A stretch of DNA of 55,321 nucleotides from Arthrobacter bambusae (GCF_022606295.1 NZ_JAHHZS010000027.1:1-55321), one strand, 5' to 3'; shown: positions 34,093-43,134, counted from the first letter of the stretch. The notes: generated from the sequence alone by a model not told the origin. Numbers and translations are program-made.

Positions 34093-35451
34093 TCAGGGCT
34101 TGGGAACCGCCGTTTTGGTTGTTGGCGTGGCCGACGGCGCGGGTGAGGTGGGTGCCGACGGCGCGGGTGAGGTGGGTGCCGGCGTCGCGGGAACGGTTGG
34201 CACCGAAGCAGGGAGGCTCGACGTCGGCGCCGCCGTGGGCGGTGCGGTCACCGTAGGCGGAACTGTCGCCGTCGGCGGCGGCGTCCCGGTAGGAGTCTGC
34301 GTCCTGATAGGGGCCGGCGACGGGCTCGGCGTCCCGGAGGGGCTCGGTGTCGGCGTCGGCGATTTAGTCGGCGTCCCGGTGGGGCTCGGTGTCGGCGTCG
34401 GCGACTTAGTCGGCGTCCCGGTGGGAGTCGGCGTCGGCGTCGGCGACTTAGTCGGCGTCCCGGTGGGTGACGCCGTCGACGTCGGGCTTTGCGTGGCCGT
34501 GGCAGCAGGGCTCGGCGCAACCTTCGCCTCCTGCACCCCGCCCGTCACCGCCGGTCCGGCGGCCACGGCCCCCGGGTCGGTCGGCACGGCACCGGGAATG
34601 GACCAGACGGAGCCCGCCGAGGTCGCGGTGGCGGAACCTGGCTGATAGCTGACCATCGCGATATCGCCGAGGGGATCCACCTGCTTGGTGGGCAGGAACG
34701 TCCAGTTCATCGGGTTGGTGTAGACGCCGTTGAGAATGGTCTCGAAATGCAGGTGGCAACCAGTCGAGGAACCCGTGGTTCCCACCCTGGCGATGACCTC
34801 GCCTACCCGGACCGATTGCCCCTTGGTCACTGCGATTCCCTGCAGGTGGTTGTACGTGGTGACCAAGCCGTTGCCGTGGTCAATTTCCACGCGATTGCCG
34901 CCGCCCCACGGATGCCATCCCACGGCCCGGACCACGCCGGAGTCGGCCGCGTAGACGAGCGTGCCGCAAGCCGCGGCAAAATCCTGGCCCCAGTGGAACT
35001 CTCCCGGCAATCCGGTAATGGGATCGATCCGCAATCCGAAAGGAGAACTCGGAACCAGCACCTCGAGCGGCGCATAGAGTTTCCCGGCAGGGGGCCGGTC
35101 GAGGGAGCTCGACGCGACATTGAGGGTGCCTATGCCGTTCTTGTCGAGGGTTTGGACCGGGGAACGTTCAAAGGACACCGTGGCTTTGTCGGCCGCGACG
35201 ACCGGGGCCGATGCCGGGCTTTGAGGCGCGGTCTCCTGCGCGCTGGCAGTGGCGCCATCCGTGGGTAGCATGCCGGGTTCCACCTGGCCCATGGCCAACG
35301 ATGCATGGCTTCCAGGTCCGCCCAAACCGGGCCCTTGGAAGCCGAAAGCGAGGATCACCAGGACAGCGAGGAGGCAAGCCGAAAGGACCCGGCCAAATTT
35401 TCTTGTGAGCACCAGGTCGATGACCTGGCCAGACTCATGATGCTTTCCCAC
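34093..35451 (-). CDS. M23 family metallopeptidase with Pro/Thr/Ser-rich tail
   Basis: A 452-residue envelope protein. An N-terminal signal anchor (SACLLAVLVILAFGF, about 25-39) is followed by a linker, then a LytM/M23 domain (about 140-250) with FHWGQDFAA and CHLHFE supplying the zinc ligands and YNHLQGIAVTKGQSVRVGE between them. The last 130 or so residues are low-complexity PTPTPTGTPTKSP-like repeats, probably spanning the wall. M23 proteins cut peptidoglycan cross-bridges or activate other hydrolases. The tail is encoded by a 42-bp tandem repeat, so its length may vary between strains. Confidence 0.9.
   Translation of the reverse strand: MGKHHESGQVIDLVLTRKFGRVLSACLLAVLVILAFGFQGPGLGGPGSHASLAMGQVEPGMLPTDGATASAQETAPQSPASAPVVAADKATVSFERSPVQTLDKNGIGTLNVASSSLDRPPAGKLYAPLEVLVPSSPFGLRIDPITGLPGEFHWGQDFAAACGTLVYAADSGVVRAVGWHPWGGGNRVEIDHGNGLVTTYNHLQGIAVTKGQSVRVGEVIARVGTTGSSTGCHLHFETILNGVYTNPMNWTFLPTKQVDPLGDIAMVSYQPGSATATSAGSVWSIPGAVPTDPGAVAAGPAVTGGVQEAKVAPSPAATATQSPTSTASPTGTPTKSPTPTPTPTGTPTKSPTPTPSPTGTPTKSPTPTPSPSGTPSPSPAPIRTQTPTGTPPPTATVPPTVTAPPTAAPTSSLPASVPTVPATPAPTSPAPSAPTSPAPSATPTTKTAVPKP
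34331..34466. repeat. 42-bp in-frame tandem repeat in the M23 gene
   Basis: Three copies of 42 bp (34331-34372, 34373-34414, 34415-34456) and a partial fourth, each beginning GTCCCGG and ending TTAGTCGGC. 42 is divisible by three, so gain or loss of copies keeps the frame and changes the Pro/Thr-rich tail by 14 residues. Confidence 0.88.
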
Positions 35452-35583
35452 AGCGGCTCCTGAGACAGGCGCTCATCCCCAAGTACGGGCGCGCTTGTCC
35501 CATTGTGGCCGCTATGAAATCGAATGGGAACACTCGACTTCATACTCGGCCGGTCCGCGGAACACTCGCCGGGCCGTAGCGGG

Positions 35584-35964
35584 CTACTCGCCGAGGTTCT
35601 CTTTCAGCAACGCGCGGTGCTCGACGGCGGCATCCGAATGGAGCGCGCGGCCGGCCTCGGTCAGCTCGAGGTACAGCGAGCGGCGGTCATCAGCGCAGGT
35701 TACGCGGGAGACGAGTCCGGCTTTCTCCAGGCGGTCGACAACCTTGGAAACGGCGCTCTGGGTCATGGGGGTCCGCTCCCCGAGCGCCTTCATGCGGCAG
35801 GCAGAGTCAACGCTTTCGGCAACGAGATCGAGGATTTCGAATTCGTTCAGGCCGATGTCGAACTTGGCTTCGAGGGCACGGTCGATGGCGGCCGCGGTGC
35901 GGAAGTACGAGTTCTGGATGCTGCGCCATTGCTCAACCAGCTGGCGATCCTGCGTTGTTGCCAT
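35584..35964 (-). CDS. MarR family regulator (divergent from MFS pump)
   Basis: A 126-residue winged-helix regulator. NEFEILDLVAES precedes the recognition helix TPMTQSAVSKVVDRLEKAGLV (here TPMTQSAVSKVVDRLEKAGL, about residues 65-84), with the wing VTCADDRRSLYLELTEAG. It lacks an extended C-terminal dimer helix, so it is at the short end of the family. TAGAAT lies exactly 6 nt upstream of the ATG and there is no ribosome binding site. The divergent MFS exporter at 36062 is the obvious target. Confidence 0.9.
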   Translation of the reverse strand: MATTQDRQLVEQWRSIQNSYFRTAAAIDRALEAKFDIGLNEFEILDLVAESVDSACRMKALGERTPMTQSAVSKVVDRLEKAGLVSRVTCADDRRSLYLELTEAGRALHSDAAVEHRALLKENLGE

Positions 35965-35970
35965 GGCCCG

Positions 35971-36054
35971 ATTCTAGTAGCAACCCTAGATAAAGTCCAT
36001 GTCATAAGATTCCAAGTCATATTCCTTGTCATTGAATGACGTGTCATATAGATT
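35971..36054. promoter_or_regulatory. Divergent marR/MFS promoters with GTCAT operator repeats
   Basis: Left promoter (minus): TGGACT (35999-35994), 17 bp, TAGAAT (35976-35971), six bases to the marR ATG. Right promoter (plus): TTGTCA (36026-36031), 17 bp, TAGATT (36049-36054), seven bases to the MFS ATG. Between them lie GTCAT words at 36001, 36016, 36028 and 36043 and the inverted repeat GTCATTGAATGAC (36028-36040), which overlaps the right promoter. This layout fits repression of both leaderless genes by MarR. Confidence 0.6.
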
Positions 36055-36061
36055 GATTTTC

Positions 36062-37522
36062 ATGACTTCACCAAGCACCCTCACGAGATCTGCCGAGCAG
36101 CTCCATACAGCCGTCCGCTGGACCCGGGCCCAGTGGCTGCTGCTTATGGTGGTGTGCACAGTTCTGGCGCTCGACGGCCTGGACGTTTCCATGGTGGGCG
36201 TGGCCCTTCCCTCCATCGGGCATGAACTCCACCTCGGAACCGATTCCCTCCAGTGGATCGTTTCCGCCTACGTCCTGGGCTACGGGAGCCTCTTGCTCCT
36301 TGGCGGGCGGCTCGCCGACCTGCTGGGCCGGCGTCGGATCTTCCTGATCGCCTTGACCGTGTTCGCCGCAGCATCGCTCCTCGGCGGCCTCGTGAACGAT
36401 CCCACCCTGTTGATCGCCACACGCTTCATCAAGGGCCTGGCCGCGGCATTCACTGCCCCTACCGGGTTCTCCATCATCACCACCAATTTCGCTGAAGGCC
36501 GCGAGCGCAACAAGGCACTGTCCATCTTCACCACTTTCGGCGCGAGCGGCTTTTCACTCGGGTTGGTGGTGGGCGGGCTCATGACCAGCCTGAGCTGGCG
36601 CTGGACCTTCCTGGTCTCGGTGCCGATCGCCGTGGCCGTCGTGCTTCTCGGCATGCTGTTCATCCCCCGGGACAAGCCGTCCACGGAGGAGAGCGGCCAC
36701 GACGTCTGGGGCGCAGTCACCCTCGCGCTCGGCATGCTTGGCCTGGTGTACACCTTGGTTTCAGCTCCGCAGAAGGGGTGGGGATCTGTGGCAACAATCG
36801 CCGGATTCGCCATCTCTGCTGCTGTGCTGGCAACTTTCGCCGTCATCGAAAACCGCGTCAAGCACCCGCTCATCCGCTTCGGCATCCTTCGTGAAGGCTG
36901 GGTGGCCCGCGCCAACCTGAGCGCCATTGGATTGTTCGGCTCATACCTGAGCTTCCAGTTCATCCTCACGATGTACTTGCAGTCCGTGCTCGGCTGGTCT
37001 CCCCTGGGCATGGCGCTTGCCTTGCTTCCCACGGGGCTCCTGGTGGCAACGAGCGCCCCCTTCGCGGACAGGTTCATCGAGAAGTTCGGAGCTCCGAAGC
37101 TCATCCTCACCGGCCTGACCTCGCTGGGACTGGGCTATGTCCTGTTCCTCCGCGTCGGAACCTCACCGAACTACGTCCTGGATATCCTTCCCTCGGTCAT
37201 CCTCCTGGGCATCGGTTTCGCCTTGGCCTTCCCCTCCATCAATGTCCAAGCCACCGCCGGTATCCGAGATTCAGAGCAGGGGCTGGCTGCCGGACTCATC
37301 CAGACCAGCACGCAGGTTGGTGCGGCCTTGGTCCTTGCCGTGACCACTGCGATCGTGAGCGGGCACGACGCAGGCACCAGCAGCACGCTCAGCGCCGCGG
37401 CCATGCTCGATCAGTACCGGCCCGGCCTGGTCCTGAGCGCTGCCGTGGCAATCGCGGCACTGCTGGTGGCAGCGTCCCCGGCGCGCCGCCGTCGGGGACT
37501 TGCCGAACAGCCCGCAGCCTAA
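36062..37522 (+). CDS. DHA2-type MFS drug exporter
   Basis: A 486-residue, 14-helix type major facilitator. LDVSMVGVALPSIGHELHL is motif D1-like, and GGRLADLLGRRRIFLIAL is motif A in the first cytoplasmic loop. Typical of EmrB/QacA-like drug:H+ antiporters. The ATG at 36062 has no ribosome binding site, but a promoter ends 7 nt upstream, so a leaderless mRNA is likely; a TTG at 36026 is in frame but lies inside the -35. Divergent from the MarR gene that probably represses it. Confidence 0.92.
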   Translation: MTSPSTLTRSAEQLHTAVRWTRAQWLLLMVVCTVLALDGLDVSMVGVALPSIGHELHLGTDSLQWIVSAYVLGYGSLLLLGGRLADLLGRRRIFLIALTVFAAASLLGGLVNDPTLLIATRFIKGLAAAFTAPTGFSIITTNFAEGRERNKALSIFTTFGASGFSLGLVVGGLMTSLSWRWTFLVSVPIAVAVVLLGMLFIPRDKPSTEESGHDVWGAVTLALGMLGLVYTLVSAPQKGWGSVATIAGFAISAAVLATFAVIENRVKHPLIRFGILREGWVARANLSAIGLFGSYLSFQFILTMYLQSVLGWSPLGMALALLPTGLLVATSAPFADRFIEKFGAPKLILTGLTSLGLGYVLFLRVGTSPNYVLDILPSVILLGIGFALAFPSINVQATAGIRDSEQGLAAGLIQTSTQVGAALVLAVTTAIVSGHDAGTSSTLSAAAMLDQYRPGLVLSAAVAIAALLVAASPARRRRGLAEQPAA

Positions 37523-37535
37523 GCGGATCCGCGTT

Positions 37536-37577
37536 AGAGGTGCCGGCCCGCTGGTTCCACAGCGGGCCGGCACCTCT
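37536..37577 (+). terminator. Perfect hairpin after the MFS exporter
   Basis: AGAGGTGCCGGCCCGCTG (37536-37553) pairs perfectly with its complement at 37560-37577, an 18-bp stem with a 6-nt loop. No U-run follows, but the stem is very stable. Confidence 0.7.
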
Positions 37578-37616
37578 GCATTAACCGGTTACCGCTGTTT
37601 CACAGCCGCCCGGCGC

Positions 37617-37644
37617 TTGCGCCAACGGAATGCTGCGCGACAAT
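37617..37644 (+). promoter_or_regulatory. Promoter of the DUF2236 gene
   Basis: TTGCGC (37617-37622), 16-bp spacer, GACAAT (37639-37644), then five bases to the ATG at 37650. There is no usable Shine-Dalgarno, so a leaderless mRNA is plausible. Confidence 0.45.
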
Positions 37645-37649
37645 GGACC

Positions 37650-38561
37650 ATGGTCACCTTCCTGAAGAAGTGGCAAGCGGAACTGAGGATGACTTTTACG
37701 GGTCACCCGCAGTCCACTCCCGACTGGGTGCTGCGGCTTGCGGAAGGAAACGACCCCGGTTACCACCTTCCCGGCTCGGCCGTCTGGGCTGTCCACGGCT
37801 CCATGTCCACCATCGTCGCCGGAATCCGGGTACTGCTCATGCAGGCACTGCACCCCGGCGCCTTGGCGGGGGTCTATGACCATTCAAGCTTCAAAAGGGA
37901 TCCCCTCGGACGGCTGGCAAACACGATCCGTTGGATCTTTACCGTGAGCTACGGCTCCATGGACGCGGCCCACACGGCGACCCAATTCGTGCGGCGGGTC
38001 CATGACTCCGTCAAAGGCAGTTACATCGACGCGCACGGACAGACCCGCGAGTATTCGGCCAATGATCCCGAGCTTCTCCGCTGGGTCCACGTTGCGTATG
38101 CGGATTCCTTCGTGGCGGCGCACCGGATCTGGGGCGGGGCGGTCCCCGGCGGCGCCGACGCCTACATCCGCGAGTGGGCCCAGGCAGGCCGCCTCATGGG
38201 AGTCGAGGATCCTCCCCTGAACCTCGCCGAGGTGGCCTCGGAAATGGACCAGTGGTACGCCTCCGGCCATCTCCGCGCAGACGAGCGGCTCAGGGAAACC
38301 ATCGACTTCATCAGGTACCCCCCGTTGAAAGCGTCGTTGCAACCCGGTTACCGGATTTTGTTCGCCGCGGCCGTGGCCAGCCTGGAGCCCCGGTACCGCG
38401 AACTTCTGGGACTGGAAAAAGCCCGGTTTGGCCCCATCCCCTTCCCGTCGATTCTCGCGGCCCGGGTGGTTCTCGCCGTCGTGCGCCTGACGTTGGGCCG
38501 CAGCGGTCCCAGCGAACAGGCCGCCCGGAAACGGCTGCGGCGCCTGGGGTACGAAGCATAA
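37650..38561 (+). CDS. DUF2236 / MpaB-type oxygenase domain protein
   Basis: A 303-residue protein with the family pattern GSAVWAVHGSMSTIVAGIRVLLMQALHPGALAGVYDHS (in pieces: LMQALHPGALAGVYDHS near residue 70), then RLANTIRWIFTVSYGS and WVHVAYADSFVAAHR. The conserved histidines match the catalytic domain shared with latex-clearing proteins and fungal MpaB, some of which bind heme. It is monocistronic, closed by a bidirectional hairpin shared with putA. Function in bacteria of this type is mostly unknown. Confidence 0.87.
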   Translation: MVTFLKKWQAELRMTFTGHPQSTPDWVLRLAEGNDPGYHLPGSAVWAVHGSMSTIVAGIRVLLMQALHPGALAGVYDHSSFKRDPLGRLANTIRWIFTVSYGSMDAAHTATQFVRRVHDSVKGSYIDAHGQTREYSANDPELLRWVHVAYADSFVAAHRIWGGAVPGGADAYIREWAQAGRLMGVEDPPLNLAEVASEMDQWYASGHLRADERLRETIDFIRYPPLKASLQPGYRILFAAAVASLEPRYRELLGLEKARFGPIPFPSILAARVVLAVVRLTLGRSGPSEQAARKRLRRLGYEA

Positions 38562-38567
38562 GCGCAA

Positions 38568-38610
38568 GGAAGCCCGGCGGAACGGCTTGTGGCCGTCCCG
38601 CCGGGCTTCC
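38568..38610. terminator. Bidirectional terminator between DUF2236 gene and putA
   Basis: GGAAGCCCGGCGGAACGGC (38568-38586) pairs with GCCGTCCCGCCGGGCTTCC (38592-38610) around a 5-nt loop with one internal mismatch. It lies between the two convergent genes and can serve both strands. Confidence 0.78.
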
Positions 38611-38629
38611 CTGCTTCCCTGCTGAGTCG

Positions 38630-41600
38630 CTAGATCAGCGCGTCCGACAGGTGGTTCGGAGTGCCGAAGCGATGCGCCGTGATGCTGATGGCCTGCTCGT
38701 GCAGGAACGGCAACATCTCGATGCGTCCGGCCGGGGTCACCGCGCCGTGGTAGATCGCGACGTCGGGACGACCGCCCGTCGCGGCGCTCAGGGCGCTGCT
38801 GTCCCCGCCGATCAGGCGGATGCGGCCACCGTTGATGGCAGCCGCCGAAGCCAGCCATTCGGCATCGTTCTGAATGCGGGTGCTCACGTTGAGTCCCGCG
38901 AACGCTGCGACCACGGCTTCGGGAAGCTCGACGGCGGAGGACACCGTGAGTGCCGAACCCGCCACTGCCCCGGCTGCTACGACGCGAAGCAAGTCGACGA
39001 GCTTCCCGCCCTCCGACAGGCGGATGGTCACGGGGATGGCCCGGTAGCGGAAGACGTTGCGTTCGGCGCTCAGGCCGGAGACGTCCTTGCGGGTGCCGAA
39101 TTCCGTGGCCCATGCCTCGGCGTCGCTGAAGAGCGCCTTTTGCAGGGTTTCTGCTTCGCCGGCCTTAACAAGCGGTCCTGCCGCCTTGGCAGCGGCAAGG
39201 ATCGAAGCTGCCGCACCCTTGAGCGTGGCACCGCGCTTGGCGCCGGGCTCTGCGGGAACCCAGCTGCCCAGTCCGACCAGGTAGTTGGGTCCGCCGGCCT
39301 TGGTGCCAGCGCCCACGGCGGACTTCTTCCAGCCGCCGAACGGCTGACGCTGGACGATGGCGCCCGTGATGCCGCGGTTCACGTAGAGGTTGCCGGCCTG
39401 GATGGTGTCCAGCCAGACGCCCATTTCATCGGAATCGAGCGAGTGCAGCCCTGCGGTGAGTCCGTATTCGATCTCGTTCTGGATGGCGATGGCTTCTTCC
39501 AAGGTGGACGCCGTCATGACGCCGAGGACCGGGCCGAAGAACTCGGTCAGGTGGAAGTAGGAGCCGCGCTTCACGCCGAAGCGGATCCCCGGCGACCACA
39601 AACGTCCGGTCTCGTCCAGCTTCTCGGGCTTCACGGCCCAAGTCTCGCCTTCACCGAGGGTGGTCAGCGCGTTGAGGAGCTTGCCGTTGGCCGCCTCGAT
39701 GATCGGGCCCATCTGGGTGGTGGCCTCTTCCGGGTAGCCCACCTTGAGCGAGCGGGCAGCATCCACGAGTTGGTTGTGGAAGCGCTCGGACGTGGCAACG
39801 GAACCCACCAGGATCACGAGCGAAGCGGCGGAGCACTTCTGTCCGGCGTGCCCGAAAGCGGAGTACACGACGTCCTTGGCGGCAAGATCGAGATCCGCGT
39901 GGGGCGTGACGATGATGGCGTTCTTGCCCGAGGTCTCCGCGAGCAGCGGGAGGTCCTGCCGGAAGGAGCGGAAGAGCTCGGCGGTCTCGTAGCCACCGGT
40001 GAGGATCACGCGGTCAACGCTCGGGTGGGAGACCAGCCGGGTGCCGAGCTCGCGTTCTTCGAGCTGCACGAGCGCCAGCACTTCGCGCGGCACGCCGGCT
40101 TCCCACAGCGCGTCCACCATGACGGAACCGGAGCGTCGGGCCTGCTTTGCGGGTTTGATCACGACGGCGGATCCCGACGCGAGTGCCGCCAGCGTGGAGC
40201 CCGCGGGTATCGCCACGGGGAAGTTCCACGGCGGGGTCACGACGGTGAGGTTCGCCGGGACGAACGTGGCGCCGTCGACCGTTTCCAGGTCCTTGGCCCG
40301 CTCCGCGTAGTAGTGCGCGAAGTCGATTGCTTCGCTGACTTCGGGGTCGCCTTGCTCGATCGTTTTGCCGGTCTCGGAGGCCATGACCTCGAGGAGTTCG
40401 GCGCGGCGGGACTCCAGGATGTCGCCTGCTCGGTGCAGGATGGCTGCGCGCTCTGCGGCCGGCATGGCACCCCACGCTTTGCCGTGTTCCACCGCGGTGG
40501 CGATGATGCGGTCCAGTTCCTGGGAGTCGCTGACCTTGCTGGCGTCAACAATCGCGTTGCCGGCGGTGGAGCCAGGAATGCGGTCCAGGATGGCGCGGCC
40601 CCAGGCCCGGTTGGCGGGCAGGGCAGGATCGGTGTCCGGAGTGTTGGCGAAACCATGGTTTGGCGTGGAGGCCGCGGGCTGGTTGCGGTCCTGGGTCCGG
40701 TTGGGCGCCGGAACGGCGTCGTCCAGCTCCGCGAGGGAGGCGAGGAAGCGCTGCTTCTCGCGTTCGAACAGCGATTCGTTTTCGCTGAGCTCGAACACGG
40801 CGGACATGAAGTTGTCCTGGCTGGCGCCTTCTTCGAGGCGGCGGATCAGGTAGGCGATGGCGACGTCGAACTCGCCCGGGTGCACCACCGGAGTGTAGAG
40901 CAGGAGGCTGCCGACGTCCTTGCGGACGGCCGTGGCCTGGCCCGTGGCCATGCCGAGCAGCATCTCGAACTCGATGCCCTTCGTGACGCCGCGTTCCTTG
41001 GCGAGCAGCCACGCGAAGGCAACGTCGAAGAGGTTGTGGCCCGCGACGCCGATGCGCACCGCGTCGATGTGTTCCGGGGTGAGGGCGTAGTTGAGGACGC
41101 GCTTGTAGTTGGTGTCCGAATCCTGCTTGGTGCCCCAGGTGGCGAGCGGCCAGCCCTGGATGGATGCCTGGACCTGCTCCATGGGCAGGTTGGCGCCCTT
41201 GACGACGCGCACCTTGATGGGAGCGCCGCCGTTTGCGCGGCGGGCCGACGCCCATTCCTGCAGTTCCTGCATGGCGGAAAGCGCGTCCGGGAGGTAGGCC
41301 TGAAGCACGATGCCGGCCTCGAGGTTCTTGAATTCGGGCTTGTCCAAGATCCGGGTGAACACGGCCATGGTCAGGCTGAGGTCCTTGTATTCCTCCATGT
41401 CCAGGTTGATGAACTTGGGCTTGGGGAACGATGCGGCCAGCTCGTAGAGCGGCGTGAGCTTCTCCACCACGTGGTCCACCGCTTCGTCGAAGGCCCACAG
41501 CGAGTGCGGGGCCACCGTGGAGGACTCCTTGATGGAGACGTAGTCGACATCGTCGCGGGCCAGGAGCTTGAGGGTTCCCTCGAGCCTCCGGCTGGCTTCG

Positions 41601-42109
41601 CGTTCGCCCAGGACGGCCTCGCCCAGCAGGTTCACGTTCAGGTGGACGCCGTTCTGCTTGATCTTGGCGATGGCGGGCCCGAGCTTGGCGTCCGTGGCGT
41701 CCACGATCAAGTGGCCCACCATGTCACGGAGGACTTTGCGGGCGATCGGGATGACCACTTGCGGCAGCACCGGGGCCATCACGCCACCGGTGCGCACAGC
41801 GGCACGCATGTACCAAGGCAGGAAGGCCGGGACCTTCGGGGCAAGCTTGGCCAGGTTGCGGCCGGCGACGGTCAGATCCTCGGGGCGGATGACGCCGTCG
41901 ACGAATCCCACGGTGAAGTCCAGGCCGTTCGGGTCCTTGAGGACGCCGGCGAGGCGCTGTGCGGAAACGTCAACGGGCACCTTCGAGGCTTCGGTGAGCC
42001 AGTGTCGAACCAGTTGGATGGCTTCGTGGGCCAGCTCCTGGAGGTGTCCGCTTTCCGGGGTGGATTGTGTCCTGGCGTCGATGCTCGAATCCCGGGTTGG
42101 TGTGCTCAT
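38630..42109 (-). CDS. putA: Bifunctional proline dehydrogenase / glutamate semialdehyde dehydrogenase
   Basis: A 1159-residue PutA oxidising proline to glutamate in two steps. The FAD-dependent proline dehydrogenase domain comes first (about 90-470; KFINLDMEEYKDLSLTM and VRVVKGANLPME). The NAD-dependent aldehyde dehydrogenase follows (about 560-1060) with Glu in LLAETSGKNA (about 723) and the catalytic Cys in HAGQKCSAASL (about 757). There is no N-terminal ribbon-helix-helix, so it is not a self-repressing trifunctional PutA; the divergent LysR-type gene is the likely regulator. AAAGGA precedes the ATG by about 10 nt. Confidence 0.96.
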   Translation of the reverse strand: MSTPTRDSSIDARTQSTPESGHLQELAHEAIQLVRHWLTEASKVPVDVSAQRLAGVLKDPNGLDFTVGFVDGVIRPEDLTVAGRNLAKLAPKVPAFLPWYMRAAVRTGGVMAPVLPQVVIPIARKVLRDMVGHLIVDATDAKLGPAIAKIKQNGVHLNVNLLGEAVLGEREASRRLEGTLKLLARDDVDYVSIKESSTVAPHSLWAFDEAVDHVVEKLTPLYELAASFPKPKFINLDMEEYKDLSLTMAVFTRILDKPEFKNLEAGIVLQAYLPDALSAMQELQEWASARRANGGAPIKVRVVKGANLPMEQVQASIQGWPLATWGTKQDSDTNYKRVLNYALTPEHIDAVRIGVAGHNLFDVAFAWLLAKERGVTKGIEFEMLLGMATGQATAVRKDVGSLLLYTPVVHPGEFDVAIAYLIRRLEEGASQDNFMSAVFELSENESLFEREKQRFLASLAELDDAVPAPNRTQDRNQPAASTPNHGFANTPDTDPALPANRAWGRAILDRIPGSTAGNAIVDASKVSDSQELDRIIATAVEHGKAWGAMPAAERAAILHRAGDILESRRAELLEVMASETGKTIEQGDPEVSEAIDFAHYYAERAKDLETVDGATFVPANLTVVTPPWNFPVAIPAGSTLAALASGSAVVIKPAKQARRSGSVMVDALWEAGVPREVLALVQLEERELGTRLVSHPSVDRVILTGGYETAELFRSFRQDLPLLAETSGKNAIIVTPHADLDLAAKDVVYSAFGHAGQKCSAASLVILVGSVATSERFHNQLVDAARSLKVGYPEEATTQMGPIIEAANGKLLNALTTLGEGETWAVKPEKLDETGRLWSPGIRFGVKRGSYFHLTEFFGPVLGVMTASTLEEAIAIQNEIEYGLTAGLHSLDSDEMGVWLDTIQAGNLYVNRGITGAIVQRQPFGGWKKSAVGAGTKAGGPNYLVGLGSWVPAEPGAKRGATLKGAAASILAAAKAAGPLVKAGEAETLQKALFSDAEAWATEFGTRKDVSGLSAERNVFRYRAIPVTIRLSEGGKLVDLLRVVAAGAVAGSALTVSSAVELPEAVVAAFAGLNVSTRIQNDAEWLASAAAINGGRIRLIGGDSSALSAATGGRPDVAIYHGAVTPAGRIEMLPFLHEQAISITAHRFGTPNHLSDALI

Positions 42110-42234
42110 GCGCTTCGTTCCTTTTGGTGCGTAGAGTGCTTTGTTTCCATCAGTATGGATCTACAATCAGATTAGGAAAAGCGATCTTTTCTGAAGAATA
42201 TTCATTAGATTTCTCGAACCTTCTGGAGAGCCGA
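42110..42234. promoter_or_regulatory. putA/lysR divergent control region
   Basis: An AT-rich 125-bp gap compared with its surroundings. The palindrome TGAAGAATATTCA (42192-42204; TGAA / TTCA arms around GAATA) resembles a LysR-type T-N-A site and lies 30 bp before the LysR start. GGAG at 42225 is the LysR ribosome binding site. Confidence 0.45.
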
Positions 42235-43134
42235 ATGCTGGACGTCCGCAGGCTGCGCTTGCTGCACGAACTGAAGATCCGCGGAACGCTCGCAGAAGTG
42301 GCGGACGCGATGAAATACAGCCCATCCTCCGTGTCCCAGCAGCTGACCTTGTTGGAGAAGGAAGCCGGCGTGAAACTGCTGAGAAAATCCGGCCGCCGGG
42401 TCCAGCTGACGCCGCAGGCCGAGATCCTTGTAGAGCATGCCGCGTCCTTGCTGGCCACCCTCGAGCGGGCAGAGACGGACCTCGCCGCGTCCCTCTCGAC
42501 GGTGACGGGCACGGTGCGGCTGGCCGTATTCCAAACCGCCGCCCTCGCACTCATGCCGGACTTCCTCACCATCATGAAGGGCGAGTATCCCGAAGTGCGC
42601 GTGGAGATGATCCAGCGCGAACCCGAGACCGCGCTCTACGAAACGTGGGCGCGGGACTTCGACATCGTGGTGGCCGAGCAATATCCCGGGCACGCCGCAC
42701 CGCACCACCCCGGCCTGGACCGGGCCACCCTGACCAGCGACGCCATCAGGCTGGCCACTCCCCCGCTTGGCCTCGGCGGGGAATCGATCTCCTCGCTCGC
42801 TGACACGGCTTCGCTGCCATGGGTCATGGAACCGCACGGTGCGGCATCGCGACACTGGGCGGAGCAAGCATGCCGCACCGCCGGTTTCGAGCCCGATGTC
42901 CGCTACGAAACCGCCGACCTTCAAGCGCAAATCCGGCTTATCGAGTCCGGCAATGCCGTGGCGCTCATGCCGGACCTCGTGTGGACAGGCCGGACGACGC
43001 CGGTCCAACTGCTCGATCTCCCCGGGCTTCCCACGCGGACAGTCTTCACGTCGACGCGCACGGCAGGCCGGATCCACCCGGCGATCCTCGCCTGCCGGGA
43101 AGTGTTGGAGCGGGTTGCTGCCGAGCGGGTTTAG
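42235..43134 (+). CDS. LysR family regulator, probable putA activator
   Basis: A 299-residue LysR-type protein. LAEVADAMKYSPSSVSQQLT (about residues 19-38) is the helix-turn-helix, and the usual linker helix and type 2 periplasmic-binding fold follow (VRLAVFQTAALALMPDFL; MPWVMEPHG-like segment LPWVMEPHGAASRHW). GGAG lies 7 nt upstream of the ATG. The frame is open far upstream but that part is antisense to putA. Divergent to putA, it probably activates proline catabolism in response to proline, by analogy with other PutA/LysR pairs. Confidence 0.9.
   Translation: MLDVRRLRLLHELKIRGTLAEVADAMKYSPSSVSQQLTLLEKEAGVKLLRKSGRRVQLTPQAEILVEHAASLLATLERAETDLAASLSTVTGTVRLAVFQTAALALMPDFLTIMKGEYPEVRVEMIQREPETALYETWARDFDIVVAEQYPGHAAPHHPGLDRATLTSDAIRLATPPLGLGGESISSLADTASLPWVMEPHGAASRHWAEQACRTAGFEPDVRYETADLQAQIRLIESGNAVALMPDLVWTGRTTPVQLLDLPGLPTRTVFTSTRTAGRIHPAILACREVLERVAAERV

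Noticed and set aside
38174..42175. A very long (about 1,330 codon) open frame on the plus strand
   Set aside because: It is antisense to putA, whose protein has complete catalytic motifs. Its own translation is low-complexity and family-less, a product of high-GC codon bias.
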